Source: Granulosicoccus sp045110475 (GTDB taxonomy: Bacteria > Pseudomonadota > Gammaproteobacteria > Granulosicoccales > Granulosicoccaceae). Taken from it: a DNA stretch of 64,000 nucleotides. The DNA lies in NCBI GenBank assembly GCA_045110475.1, contig JBGCGC010000106.1, positions 1 to 64,000 on the forward strand. Direction: 5' to 3'. Each line of letters starts with the position of its first letter. The first letter of the stretch is position 1. A program made the position numbers and the translations under genes. Positions 26,936 through 36,769 of the stretch are shown piece after piece. Below the pieces are notes generated by a model, which worked only from the letters and a program-made list of their open reading frames with translations, made no database searches and had not been told where the DNA came from.

Positions 26936-27804
26936 GACCGGCACTGGAAAGCGTGACACTTGATATCGATGGTATCCACATTGCCGGTATCAGGCAGCGC
27001 GATAACAACGCCACCGATCAACCACGGATGCTGTGTGTACACGGCTGGCTGGACAATGCCAACAGCTTCTTGCCCTTGATGCCCTATCTGCCGGCATTCG
27101 ATCTGGTTGCCATAGACTTGCCCGGCACTGGTCACAGCGACGAGCTACCTGGTGGTTATCAGTTTCATGAACTGAGCTACCTGCTCTACAGGATTATAGA
27201 GGCACTACAGTGGCCCGACTGTCACCTGACAGGACATTCTCTGGGAGGTGGGCTGGTACCCTTGCTGGCAGTGGCTCACCCGCCTGTGGTCAAAAGCCTG
27301 ACTTTAATAGAGGCTAGTGGTTCGCTCAGTGAACCGGCCAGCGAATTACCAAAACGCATGGTCAAGGCCTTCAACGACAGGGTCAATGCCAAACGCTTCG
27401 AATCACGTTGTTTCGCCGACAAGCAGGAAGCCATCGACTCACGGTTACGTGCTGCAAAAATGCTCCCTGCATCAGCAAGACTCATCATTGACCGGCAACT
27501 TATTCAGGTTGATGGCGGTTACGCCTGGCGATTTGACAAGCGTTGGCGCTACGCATCGCCTCAGTATCAAACCGAAGAACAGGTTCAGGCTGTGTTACAA
27601 GCCATTGCCTGCCCTGCACTTGCCGTGCTGGGTGACGCAGGCTATTTGGTGGGGCGGGAAAATACCGATATACGCATGGCCTGTATCGAACAGCTCGAAT
27701 CAATAACCCTCCCAGGTCATCATCATTTGCACATGGATACGCCTGAGCCTGTCGCCGCTGCAATTAATCGCTTTCTGAGAACAACACCTGCTTTGGGTGG
27801 TTAG
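26932..27804 (+). CDS. Alpha/beta hydrolase
   Basis: A 290-residue alpha/beta-hydrolase-fold enzyme with oxyanion-region HGWLDNANSF, nucleophile elbow GHSLGGG, and the catalytic His in PGHHHLHMD. The substrate is unknown. It starts inside the end of the acetyltransferase gene (ATGA overlap), so the two are co-translated. A hairpin directly follows its stop. Confidence 0.88.
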   Translation: MRPALESVTLDIDGIHIAGIRQRDNNATDQPRMLCVHGWLDNANSFLPLMPYLPAFDLVAIDLPGTGHSDELPGGYQFHELSYLLYRIIEALQWPDCHLTGHSLGGGLVPLLAVAHPPVVKSLTLIEASGSLSEPASELPKRMVKAFNDRVNAKRFESRCFADKQEAIDSRLRAAKMLPASARLIIDRQLIQVDGGYAWRFDKRWRYASPQYQTEEQVQAVLQAIACPALAVLGDAGYLVGRENTDIRMACIEQLESITLPGHHHLHMDTPEPVAAAINRFLRTTPALGG

Positions 27805-27834
27805 CTTTCATTCCCGCACATGCGGGAATGAAAG
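27805..27834 (+). terminator. 14-bp perfect hairpin after the hydrolase gene
   Basis: CTTTCATTCCCGCA and its exact inverse face each other across a 2-bp centre. The core ATTCCCGC...GCGGGAAT is a motif common in intergenic repeats of many proteobacteria. It lies between the convergent hydrolase and OmpA genes, with no strong T-run, and probably works as a bidirectional terminator or REP-like repeat. Confidence 0.75.
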
Positions 27835-27862
27835 GACAAATCAAAAAGGCTTTTTAATCGGC

Positions 27863-28684
27863 TTAATAGTCGTCAAACTCTGTCACCTGGTTGTCCAGGT
27901 CAGGGAAGATGATCTCTACACGTCGATTCTTTTGCCGACCGACATAGCTTTCGTTACTCGTCACAGGTAAGGTTTCGCCAAACCCCTTGGTTGACATACG
28001 GCCAGTATCAATGCCTGCATTTACCAGCGCATCGCGCACGGCAAATGCACGATCGCGTGACAAATCAAGGTTGTAATCTGATTCACCAACGCTGTCGGTA
28101 TGCCCTTCAATGACTGCACGTCGCTCGGGGTAGTTGCTCATAAACGCCGCAATCTTTGCAATATTGCGTGCAGCACCCGGCGCCAGAGTCGCCTCATCAA
28201 CATCAAACAGCACATCGCCCAGTGTCAATACCATACCTCGCTCGGTTTGCTCCGCCTGCAAAGCTGCCATCTGACGTTTCAGATCCATGGCTTCCTGACG
28301 CGCTTTCTGTAATTCAGCTTCGCGTTGTTGCAGAGTGAGATTACGACGCTCCAGTACCATATCTCCAATCTTGCGATCGGTTTCGTGCCGCTCAGCGATC
28401 AGATTGGCGGTTTTTACGCGCTGCTTCGCCAGATACGCGTAATGCTCTACACGCCACTGATCGTCTTTATTCTTCCAGCGTGTATCTGCAGCATCCAGCG
28501 CATCGCGAGCCTCATCCAGAACCTGAGGTGCATGCTTGGCGACCGTAACATCCTGCGAGGCTTCGGCGTAATCGGCGCGAGCCTCCTCTAGTAAGGCAAC
28601 CTGTTTGGGAGCGCTACTGCAAGCACTGATACCCAGACACAGAACACCAAGGGCAAGGTATTGCCCGTATTGAAATTTATTCAT
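27863..28684 (-). CDS. OmpA-family lipoprotein with DUF4398-like N-terminus
   Basis: A 273-residue lipoprotein (lipobox GISAC, Cys near 22). The N-terminal helical region with heptad-like charged repeats (about 30-150) resembles DUF4398. The C-terminal OmpA domain (about 150-265) has FDVDEATLAPGAARNIAKIAAF, the peptidoglycan-binding GHTDSVGESDYNLDLSRDRA and the arginine in GRQKNRRVEI. It likely tethers the outer membrane to peptidoglycan. The DUF4398 lipoprotein gene lies 21 bp upstream in the same operon. Confidence 0.9.
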   Translation of the reverse strand: MNKFQYGQYLALGVLCLGISACSSAPKQVALLEEARADYAEASQDVTVAKHAPQVLDEARDALDAADTRWKNKDDQWRVEHYAYLAKQRVKTANLIAERHETDRKIGDMVLERRNLTLQQREAELQKARQEAMDLKRQMAALQAEQTERGMVLTLGDVLFDVDEATLAPGAARNIAKIAAFMSNYPERRAVIEGHTDSVGESDYNLDLSRDRAFAVRDALVNAGIDTGRMSTKGFGETLPVTSNESYVGRQKNRRVEIIFPDLDNQVTEFDDY

Positions 28685-28705
28685 GTTAAAGCTCCTATCC
28701 CCTTT

Positions 28706-29083
28706 CTATTTGGCGTTGGTGGCTGGTATGACATCACCGCGCAATAATTTAATATTGTCCTGAGCACGCTTCAATTCGAGTCTTGAATTTTCCGCATCAG
28801 CAGCGGCTCTGGCCAGTTCTGCATCGACCTTTGCTTCCACAGTCAGGTAGCGTGCCTTGGAATACTTTTCATCAGCAATAGCCTTGTCGGCTGCCGCTTT
28901 CTTCTCACGCGCAAGTCGTAATTCAATGGGAGCAAGTTCCCGAGCACCTGACAACTCTGCGTCTTCCAGAGCTGAACCGGCAAGCGCAAGCTCTGAATCG
29001 GGCTTTGGCACCTTACTGCCGCAAGCACTCAGGGTAAGTGCCAGACTGACAACAACAGCACATTGTTGTAATTGTTTTCTCAT
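28706..29083 (-). CDS. DUF4398 lipoprotein
   Basis: A 125-residue lipoprotein (lipobox LSAC, Cys near 21). After a short linker it is almost entirely helical and rich in Ala, Glu, Arg and Lys (REKKAAADKAIADEKYSKARYLTVEAKVDAELARAAADAE). It is homologous in pattern to the N-terminal part of the adjacent OmpA lipoprotein, so the pair may assemble by coiled-coil contacts. Function is unknown. Confidence 0.85.
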   Translation of the reverse strand: MRKQLQQCAVVVSLALTLSACGSKVPKPDSELALAGSALEDAELSGARELAPIELRLAREKKAAADKAIADEKYSKARYLTVEAKVDAELARAAADAENSRLELKRAQDNIKLLRGDVIPATNAK

Positions 29084-29269
29084 GGGTATCTCTCAACGGG
29101 TGACCTGAGAGCATTAACGGCAATTACTGCAGTATGGTAAGCGCGACAACCTTACCAAGCATCCAGCATGGCGAGCCCTAGAGTTTGCTCACATTCCTGA
29201 GCGAAATTACGTGAATTGGTGCAAGGAGCTTACGCGGCAGAGTGACAATTCTCAGCTCATGAAAAATGC

Positions 29270-30445
29270 TCAGTCACTTAACGCAGCACACAAATCCTGA
29301 GTTTCAATGACACCAACGACATGATCGTCCACATTGGCCACTAGCGTACATAGCGAAGAGGAAGACGACCTGGCCAGCAGCTCCTTTATGGGTGTATTTT
29401 CATGAACACATACCACGACATCATTAACGTCGGGGGCTTTGCTGATCGAATCAATCTGCTGAATATCGTATTGCCTGCCATTCAGTAAACACTTTACCGG
29501 CTTGCCCGCCTGCATGATGACGCAAACCGCCGAAGCGCTATGAACAAGATTTTTGTGTTCATCCATCACCATGGGCTTCATGATATTGCGCGCCTGTAAA
29601 ACAGACAGCGGGTTAATGTTGGCAACAAACCTGCGCACATAGTCGTTAGCCGGATTGAATACAATGTCATCAACCGTACCGGTTTGCACAATGCGCCCAC
29701 CTTCCATGATACTGATACGATTACCCAGCTTTAGCGCTTCATCAAGATCATGACTGACAAACAGAATCGTCTTCTTCAAACGCTCCTGCAAGGCAAGTAG
29801 TTCATCCTGTAAATGCTCACGGATAAGCGGATCCAGTGCGGAGAAAGGTTCATCCATTAACAGGATATCGGCATCGGTGGCAAAGGCCCGCGCCAGGCCA
29901 ACGCGTTGTTGCATGCCGCCTGACAAGGTATGGATTGCCTTGTCGGCCCAGGCATCCAGACCGACCAGTGACAATTGCTGCTGCACGCGTTCTTCTATCA
30001 GGGCTTTGGACTCACCTCGAACAGACAAACCGAATCCGATGTTGTCCCGCACGGTGGCCCACGGGAGCAAACCAAATTGCTGAAACACCATCGCCAAATT
30101 GCTACGACGTAAGTCTCTTAACGCCCGCCCCTTGCACGCGGCAACATTGACTGCGCCCTGCTCTGTCTGTACGTTCAACACGCCGCGTGTGACTGTATTG
30201 AGCCCGTTTACGCAGCGAAGCAACGATGATTTTCCAGAACCGGAAAGGCCCATAAGAACAGAAATAGAACCCTTCGGCACTTCCAGTGAGGCATCTGCAA
30301 CGCCCAGGACCATGCCGGTTTGCGAAAGAATCTGGTCTCTGTCTTTTCCCTGATCAAGCAGTTGCAACGCCTCTTTACGCCCCGATTTTGGACCAAAGAG
30401 AACATCAATGTGCTGCATGCTAACGGCGGTGTTGTTTTCACTCAC
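29270..30445 (-). CDS. choV: Choline ABC transporter ATP-binding protein
   Basis: The energising subunit of a choline/betaine importer. Walker A is GLSGSGKSS, the signature LSGGMQQRVGLARAF, Walker B ILLMDEPFSALDP, the switch His is in VSHDLDEA, and the C-terminal 120 residues are CBS/regulatory-like. The insertion ALQLLDQGKDRDQILSQTGMVLGVADASL before the nucleotide-binding domain is typical of the ChoV/ProV type. An open frame extends to 30544 inside choW. I chose GTG at 30445; ATG at 30460 or 30418 are alternatives. It is the last gene of choX-choW-choV. Confidence 0.88.
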   Translation of the reverse strand: MSENNTAVSMQHIDVLFGPKSGRKEALQLLDQGKDRDQILSQTGMVLGVADASLEVPKGSISVLMGLSGSGKSSLLRCVNGLNTVTRGVLNVQTEQGAVNVAACKGRALRDLRRSNLAMVFQQFGLLPWATVRDNIGFGLSVRGESKALIEERVQQQLSLVGLDAWADKAIHTLSGGMQQRVGLARAFATDADILLMDEPFSALDPLIREHLQDELLALQERLKKTILFVSHDLDEALKLGNRISIMEGGRIVQTGTVDDIVFNPANDYVRRFVANINPLSVLQARNIMKPMVMDEHKNLVHSASAVCVIMQAGKPVKCLLNGRQYDIQQIDSISKAPDVNDVVVCVHENTPIKELLARSSSSSLCTLVANVDDHVVGVIETQDLCAALSD

Positions 30446-30494
30446 ACGGCACTGCCCCATTTGCTCAACGAAGCGCAGATCGTTGAAACTGTAG

Positions 30495-31331
30495 TCATGT
30501 TTTTTGTCGTTGCCGGCAAAGACGATCAAGCAGAATAGCGACAATCACGATGGCCAGCCCAGCCTCAAAACCTTTCTCTATATTAACGGTGTTAAGTGCG
30601 CGTACCACCGGTTTACCCAGCCCGTCTGCACCCACCAGCGCGGCAATAACGACCATTGACAGCGATAGCATGATGCACTGTGTCAGGCCGGCCAGAATCG
30701 TTGGCATGGCATGTGGCAACTCAATACGCCACAAGCGTTGCAATGGTGTACAACCAAAAGACTCACCGGCCTCTATCAGGCTTCGGGGTACTTCCGAGAT
30801 GCCAAGGCTGGTTAATCGAACCGGCGCCGCCAGGGCAAACACCACGGTTGATATCAGGCCCGGCACCACACCAAGGCCGAACAAAATAAGCGTGGGGATC
30901 AGATAAACAAAGGTTGGTATGGTCTGCATAAGATCCAGCACCGGACGCAATGCGGTATTGAGTCTGGGATGATGGGCTGCATAGATGCCTAATGGCACTC
31001 CAATTACCATGCACAACAAGGTGGCGTACAGCACAAGCACCAGCGTCTGTATGGTCTCTTCCCAGAGCCCCAGATTAATGATCAACAGCAGCGACAATGC
31101 GGTAAACACAGTAAGCCCCGGCCGCCTGTGAAGCACCCAGGCAACTACGGTGAGCACCGCGATGGTAAGCAATGCAGGGACAGCCATCAGTAGATCGGTA
31201 GAGCCCTCGATCAGCCAGCCCAGTGAATCAGATATGGCATCGAAGATCCCGGAGGCATGTTCGTTGAGAAAATCAACAAACTGTGCAATCACCTCACCAA
31301 TCGGGATCTTCGTGTCGGTCAACCATTCCAT
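30495..31331 (-). CDS. choW: Choline ABC transporter permease
   Basis: A 278-residue inner-membrane permease with about six or seven membrane segments and the EAA loop (SLIEAGESFGCTPLQRLWRIELPHAMPTI) that contacts the ATPase. It belongs to the ProW/OpuAB/ChoW branch. It begins 18 bp after choX and ends 49 bp before the chosen choV start. Confidence 0.92.
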   Translation of the reverse strand: MEWLTDTKIPIGEVIAQFVDFLNEHASGIFDAISDSLGWLIEGSTDLLMAVPALLTIAVLTVVAWVLHRRPGLTVFTALSLLLIINLGLWEETIQTLVLVLYATLLCMVIGVPLGIYAAHHPRLNTALRPVLDLMQTIPTFVYLIPTLILFGLGVVPGLISTVVFALAAPVRLTSLGISEVPRSLIEAGESFGCTPLQRLWRIELPHAMPTILAGLTQCIMLSLSMVVIAALVGADGLGKPVVRALNTVNIEKGFEAGLAIVIVAILLDRLCRQRQKT

Positions 31332-31349
31332 GCCAGAGACTGCGCGGCT

Positions 31350-32309
31350 TTACATACCCATGGAGGATTTGACGGCATCAAGCGCAGGCTTACCGTCTAG
31401 CGTCATCACACCTTCCAGCCAGGGTGCAAGCGTGTCAGGATTAGCAGCCAGCCACTGCGACGCTGCATCCATAGGATCCATGCCGTCATCAAGGATGGCA
31501 GACATGACCTCGTTTTCCATGGCTAATGAAAACTCAAGATTAGTCAGCAATGCACCGACGTTGGGACACTCACTGGTATACCCGGCCCGCACATTGGTGG
31601 CAACCGTGGCTCCACCCAGATCAGGGCCGAAGTAATCATCACCACCTTCCAGATACGTCAGATCGAAGTTGGCATTCATCGGATGAGGCTCCCAACCCAG
31701 AAAAACAACGGGCTTGTCTCTTTTGCTGGCACGCTCTACCTGCGCCAGCATTCCCGGCTCGCTGGATTCCACGACCTTGAAATCGCCAAGACCAAATGCA
31801 TTGCTATCAATCATGTCCTGAATCAGGCGGTTACCATCATTGCCGGCTTCTATGCCGTAAATGCTTTCATCCAGTGCATCTGCGTGTTCGGCGATAGTGT
31901 CAAAACTGGTGATCCCCATATCAGCCGCAACGCGATTGACTGCCAGTGTGTACTTGGCGCCCACCAGATTAGTGCGTACGGTCTCAACGCTGCCCTCTTC
32001 ACGGAATGGCGCTATATCAGCCTCCATTGTGGGCATCCAGTTACCCAGAAAAACATCGATATCGCCATTTTTGAGCGAGGTGTAGGTCACCGGCACACTC
32101 AGAACCTCAGCCGTGGCCTGGTAACCCATGGCATTGAGCACCGTTGAGGTCAGTGCAGTGGTTGCTGTGATATCGGTCCAACCCACGTCCGAGAAACGTA
32201 CCGTGTTACAGCTCTCGGGATCAGCCGCCGAGGCGGTTCCTGCTGCAAAGCTTGCATAGACAACCGACACTGCAACGAGTCGATTAACCCTCGTCATGAC
32301 ATTTTTCAT
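31350..32309 (-). CDS. choX: Choline ABC transporter substrate-binding protein
   Basis: A periplasmic binding protein with a signal peptide (cut near ASA-ADPES). Aromatic-box tryptophans recognised from ChoX/ProX are present in DVGWTDITATTA, LGNWMP and GWEPHPMN, and a cysteine near each end (SCNTV and SECPN) could form the known disulfide. The frame is open upstream to 32624, but the ATG at 32309 has GGAGG 8 nt upstream and starts the signal peptide, so it is the real start. Choline is favoured over betaine by the overall match to ChoX and ChoV. Confidence 0.92.
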   Translation of the reverse strand: MKNVMTRVNRLVAVSVVYASFAAGTASAADPESCNTVRFSDVGWTDITATTALTSTVLNAMGYQATAEVLSVPVTYTSLKNGDIDVFLGNWMPTMEADIAPFREEGSVETVRTNLVGAKYTLAVNRVAADMGITSFDTIAEHADALDESIYGIEAGNDGNRLIQDMIDSNAFGLGDFKVVESSEPGMLAQVERASKRDKPVVFLGWEPHPMNANFDLTYLEGGDDYFGPDLGGATVATNVRAGYTSECPNVGALLTNLEFSLAMENEVMSAILDDGMDPMDAASQWLAANPDTLAPWLEGVMTLDGKPALDAVKSSMGM

Positions 32310-32375
32310 CAATAAGTCCTCCAAAAGATTCACGAAGAGGATAAACCATACGTCGGTAGCGGGTACAATCTTCCG

Positions 32376-35300
32376 GTGAATAATCAGCCACGCGTACTCA
32401 ATTTCGACGATGTCATCGACCTGTGCGGCTCGGTGGCAACCTCCCGAGGGCAAGTCTACAAGACCAGCGGGGCTGTCCAGGAGCTGGACTGGATACCTGA
32501 TGGCAACGTACTTTATGCCGTAGTGCAGGACACCGAAGCAGAGCCATACCACGCGCGCATCACCATTGCTCCGCACCGTTTTGACGGGGAATGCTCCTGC
32601 CCGGCCCGTTACAATTGCAAGCACGTCGCAGCTTCATTGTTGAGCTGGATTGAGCGCCAGACAGCTACTCCCACACCCGATGATCAGGCGCTTCGCAAGG
32701 TAAACCGATGGCTGCAAAAGATGGTGGAGCACGGTCGCAAGGCAGCGCCGGCTCATGAGCATCACGAGCTGGGCGAGCCTCTGATGTTTTATCAGCTCGA
32801 TAGCGCACCACTCACGCAGAGCCAGAATGGCATCACGCTTCAGATCCTTCAAAGCCGTCTGCTCAAGCGCGGCGGCTACGGCAAGGAAACCCCCTATCGA
32901 TATAACGGCCACTACTACCACCCCGATTGGGTTCTTCAATCAGATAGAGCCATACTGGAACTTGCTGTTGGCAAACAGAACGAGCTTGCCTACCGGGAAC
33001 TCACAATAGAGGGCGATATCGGGCATCTACTGATGAACAAGCTTATCGATTGTGGTCGTTGCTACTGGGGATCTGATCGAGAGCAGGCGCTGACACGCAG
33101 TGATGCCCGCTCCCTGCAATTCGACTGGAGTCAGAACGACGACGACAACTACATATTGAGCACAACCTTACCCGGCGTGACCAACTGGCAACTGATCCCC
33201 AGTGATCCTCCCTGGTATATCGACGCCGACGAACAATGCGCTGGCCAGTTGGAAAACTCGCCTTCAGTCGCTCTTCTCGCACAGTTCATCGAAGCGCCAC
33301 CGTTGCCGGTCGCTCACGCACAGGCTGTTAGCAACTATCTGGCCTCACGCCTGCCGGATACCTCCTTGCCCTTACCCGCTGCGCCGAATTTCGTGCGCAT
33401 CGACGAAAGTCCCAAGCCGGTACTGGTCCTGCAGTCGCGCGAAGACAGTCCCGATATCCGCGATTTTTTCGCCTCCATCAAGTTTCGCTATGCCGACTAT
33501 GTGCTGCCGTTCGATGGCATGGAGGCCGATGCCACACTCGAAGGCAAAACTACCGATGGCAGCCCGCTGGTTCTCAAGCGCGACCTGCCAGCCGAGATAC
33601 GATATTCCGTCGAATTCGGCAAGCACTTTCCGGGATTCGAACAGGCGCAAGGCGGTGCTGATAATTTCTACTCCAAAGCTGACCGGCAGCCGGGCACGAG
33701 AGATGTTCAACGTATGGCCCGTGAATGGCGGGAGCTACTCAATGCACGCGATGAAATGCAGAGCCGCGGCTGGACAGTGCAGGTGCGAGAACCCTTCGAT
33801 CTGAGCTTTCAATCCGTTACTCATATAGAAGCCACAGTTAGTGAAACCACCTCAAACTGGTTTGACATGGCGCTCAAGCTGAAACATGGCGAGCAGCAAT
33901 TCGATCTTCTGCCGCTGGTGATTGACTGGTTACAGGGTGACTCGCGCGATAGTTCAATTTTGCTTCAGGCTGACGATGGACAATGGCTGGAAGTGGCACC
34001 CGAGTTATTCAAACCGGTAGCTGACACCTTGATGGAGCTCTATGACGATCCGTCGGCTGCAGAACGTCTCAGGGTACCGCGCCAACGTGCAGCAACACTC
34101 GAATCGCTGGAGGATCACTGGCAGAAACAAGGGGTTGATGTAGCCTGGCATGACGCTGGCAACGTGTTTGATCTGGCTGAGCGTTTGCGCAACTTCGAAG
34201 GTATTGAACGCGGCAAGCCACCTGAGAACGTCAATGCCAACTTGCGCCCCTACCAACTGGATGGAATAGCGTGGCTGGGTTTTCTGGCCGAATTCGGATT
34301 CAACGGCATTCTGGCTGACGATATGGGCCTTGGCAAAACCTTGCAAACGCTTGGACACTTGCAACAGGAGCATGATAGCGGCAGGCTAACCAAACCAACC
34401 TTAATCGTTGCCCCGACAAGCCTGCTGGGCAACTGGAAACGCGAGGCTGCTCGATTTACCCCGAGCCTAAGCACACACATATGGCATGGAACACAGCGCA
34501 AGCTGGGAGACCTGACCGCGCAGAATATCGATATCGTTATCACAAGCTATGCTCTGGTAACGCGCGACATCGTTCTGCTGGCCGATCACCAGTTCGGTTG
34601 TGTTGTTCTGGATGAAGCGCAGGCGATTAAAAACCCGACGGCCAAGGTGACACAGGCGCTAAAAACGCTGAACGTTGACAGGCGAATCTGTCTGACAGGT
34701 ACCCCGCTGGAGAATCATCTGGGTGAGCTATGGTCTCAGTTCGATTTTCTGATGCCAGGATTTCTGGGTACGCGCAAGCATTTCAATCGTTACTTTCGAA
34801 CGCCTATAGAAAATCATGGCAGCACCGATCGGCAGCAACGACTCTCGGCGCTGATTCGGCCATTTTTGCTAAGACGTCGAAAGGAACAGGTAGCCACCGA
34901 GCTACCACCGAAAACCGAGATTGTACGTGAGGTTGCTCTTGAACCAGAGCAGGCTCGTTTGTACGAAAGTATCCGTGTCAGTATGGAGCAGCGCGTTCGA
35001 GCGTTGCTGGCAGAGCGTGGCCTGGCCCGCAGTCACATCGAAATGCTCGATGCGCTGTTAAAACTGCGCCAGACGTGCTGTCATCCAGCACTGGTAAAAC
35101 TCGACACTGCACGCGGTATCGTTGATTCCGCCAAGACCGATCTTCTCATGTCGATGTTGGACGAACTGATCAGTGAAGGTAAAAAAATCCTGTTGTTTTC
35201 CCAATTCACTGAAATGCTCGGCCTTATCGAAATAGAGTTGAACAAGCGTGATATTCGCTATGCCAAGCTTACCGGCCGTACGCGAAAACGCGATGACGTT

Positions 35301-35672
35301 ATTGATTCTTTTCAGCACGGTGACATTCCATTGTTTCTCATCAGCCTGAAGGCCGGTGGCACAGGACTTAACCTTACCGCTGCAGATACGGTCATCCACT
35401 ACGATCCATGGTGGAATCCTGCCGTGGAAAACCAGGCAAGTGACCGTGCGCACCGCATTGGTCAGAATAAACCCGTGTTTATCTACAAGCTAGTAGCCAG
35501 CAATACAGTAGAAGAAAAAATCATGGCCATGCAGGCACAGAAACAGCTACTCGCAGACCAGACGATCAATCAAAGCGAAGGCGCTGCCATGCAAAGTCTG
35601 ACCGCTGACGACATCATGGATTTATTCGCCGCAAGCGATCCGACGGATACCGAGCAACGCGTTGCTTATTAG
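32376..35672 (+). CDS. SNF2-family ATPase with N-terminal SWIM zinc finger
   Basis: A 1098-residue Swi2/Snf2 helicase-like protein. The SWIM finger is CxCx5CxH at residues 73-83 (CSCPARYNCKH). A long middle region (about 100-600) is not recognised. The ATPase core starts near 620: Walker A DDMGLGKT near residue 647, DEAQ near 745, GTPLENHLGELWSQFDF, and the helicase C-terminal motifs LKAGGTGLNLT and DRAHRIGQ. It probably remodels or displaces proteins on DNA. The start is GTG at 32376, divergent from choX with a 66-bp gap. Confidence 0.92.
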   Translation: MNNQPRVLNFDDVIDLCGSVATSRGQVYKTSGAVQELDWIPDGNVLYAVVQDTEAEPYHARITIAPHRFDGECSCPARYNCKHVAASLLSWIERQTATPTPDDQALRKVNRWLQKMVEHGRKAAPAHEHHELGEPLMFYQLDSAPLTQSQNGITLQILQSRLLKRGGYGKETPYRYNGHYYHPDWVLQSDRAILELAVGKQNELAYRELTIEGDIGHLLMNKLIDCGRCYWGSDREQALTRSDARSLQFDWSQNDDDNYILSTTLPGVTNWQLIPSDPPWYIDADEQCAGQLENSPSVALLAQFIEAPPLPVAHAQAVSNYLASRLPDTSLPLPAAPNFVRIDESPKPVLVLQSREDSPDIRDFFASIKFRYADYVLPFDGMEADATLEGKTTDGSPLVLKRDLPAEIRYSVEFGKHFPGFEQAQGGADNFYSKADRQPGTRDVQRMAREWRELLNARDEMQSRGWTVQVREPFDLSFQSVTHIEATVSETTSNWFDMALKLKHGEQQFDLLPLVIDWLQGDSRDSSILLQADDGQWLEVAPELFKPVADTLMELYDDPSAAERLRVPRQRAATLESLEDHWQKQGVDVAWHDAGNVFDLAERLRNFEGIERGKPPENVNANLRPYQLDGIAWLGFLAEFGFNGILADDMGLGKTLQTLGHLQQEHDSGRLTKPTLIVAPTSLLGNWKREAARFTPSLSTHIWHGTQRKLGDLTAQNIDIVITSYALVTRDIVLLADHQFGCVVLDEAQAIKNPTAKVTQALKTLNVDRRICLTGTPLENHLGELWSQFDFLMPGFLGTRKHFNRYFRTPIENHGSTDRQQRLSALIRPFLLRRRKEQVATELPPKTEIVREVALEPEQARLYESIRVSMEQRVRALLAERGLARSHIEMLDALLKLRQTCCHPALVKLDTARGIVDSAKTDLLMSMLDELISEGKKILLFSQFTEMLGLIEIELNKRDIRYAKLTGRTRKRDDVIDSFQHGDIPLFLISLKAGGTGLNLTAADTVIHYDPWWNPAVENQASDRAHRIGQNKPVFIYKLVASNTVEEKIMAMQAQKQLLADQTINQSEGAAMQSLTADDIMDLFAASDPTDTEQRVAY

Positions 35673-35778
35673 GATTGCACACGCCTGTCCCTGAACCATT
35701 CGAAACACCCGGCTAGTGGAGCAGTTCGTATTGAGTTAAGGTTTATCGAATTTTGCATAAGGCCTAACCGGACCATCC

Positions 35779-36759
35779 ATGAACGAGATCCTAGCATCAG
35801 CCGGAAATAATCTGCTCTCGCCGATTATCCTGTCGTTTGTTCTCGGCTTTTTTGCGGCTATCGTACGCTCGGACTTGACCATCCCGGAGGCTATGGCCAA
35901 AGGTCTTTCCCTGTATCTGCTGTTTGCCATCGGCTTTAAGGGTGGTGTTAGCGTCTCGACCAACGAATTTGATATTGGGGTGCTGATGGCCCTGATTGTC
36001 GGATCCTTGCTATCACTGCTGCTGCCATTGCTTGCCTTCGCCCTACTGAAGGTACTCACTCGTCTGGACAATCTCAATGCTGCAGCGGTTGCCGGACACT
36101 ACGGCTCCATATCCATTGTGACCTTTGTGGCTGCTACGTCTGCTCTTGAGCTTTACGGTATTGATGCTGAGGGTTATATGGTTGCGGTGGCAGCAGCCAT
36201 GGAGGCGCCTGCCATCGTCACAGCCCTGTGGCTGGCATCCCGCGGAGACGCAGATGGCACCTCGCGCATGAATGCCGGCATGATGCGAGAAATTCTTCTT
36301 AACGGATCCATCGTATTGCTGATCGGTGCTTTCATTATCGGTTTGCTGACCGGCGCCGAGGGCATGAAAGAAGTGGAGAGTTTTATTGTTACCCCATTCA
36401 AGGGCGTACTTTGCCTTTTCCTGCTCGATATCGGACTGGTTGCCGGTCGCAGCCTGTTGCAAAGCTACAAACTGATTACTCGCGGGCTGGTGGCGTTTGG
36501 TGTGCTCATGCCAGTCATTGGCTCGATAATCGGCCTTGCTCTGGCCCTGCTCCTGAACCTGTCTGAAGGTGGTGCTGTTTTACTGATGGTTCTCTCGGCA
36601 TCAGCTTCCTACATCGCTGTACCCGCTGCTATGCGCGTAGCCCTGCCAGAGGCCAACGCGGGTATCTACCTGACGCTGTCGCTGGGTATTACTTTTCCGT
36701 TTAATCTAACGCTTGGCATACCACTGTATCTTGCTGCCAGTAGCGCAATCTATTCCTGA
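35779..36759 (+). CDS. sbtA: Sodium-dependent bicarbonate transporter family permease
   Basis: A 326-residue inner-membrane protein with about ten hydrophobic segments in two inverted halves. The family stretches GFFAAIVRSDLTIPEAMAKGLSLYLLFAIGFKGG and AGHYGSISIVTF (the anion-binding region in the first half) are clear, and GLVAGRS-type and SASASYIAVPAAMR motifs occur in the second half. Cyanobacterial SbtA imports HCO3- with Na+. The partner PII-like gene follows 10 bp later, matching sbtAB operons. In this organism the substrate could also be another anion. Confidence 0.88.
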   Translation: MNEILASAGNNLLSPIILSFVLGFFAAIVRSDLTIPEAMAKGLSLYLLFAIGFKGGVSVSTNEFDIGVLMALIVGSLLSLLLPLLAFALLKVLTRLDNLNAAAVAGHYGSISIVTFVAATSALELYGIDAEGYMVAVAAAMEAPAIVTALWLASRGDADGTSRMNAGMMREILLNGSIVLLIGAFIIGLLTGAEGMKEVESFIVTPFKGVLCLFLLDIGLVAGRSLLQSYKLITRGLVAFGVLMPVIGSIIGLALALLLNLSEGGAVLLMVLSASASYIAVPAAMRVALPEANAGIYLTLSLGITFPFNLTLGIPLYLAASSAIYS

Positions 36760-36769
36760 GGCAATCACC

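Noticed and set aside
31350..32624. 424-residue form of ChoX
   Set aside because: The extension overlaps the divergent SNF2 gene and precedes a textbook signal peptide whose ATG at 32309 has GGAGG at the right distance.
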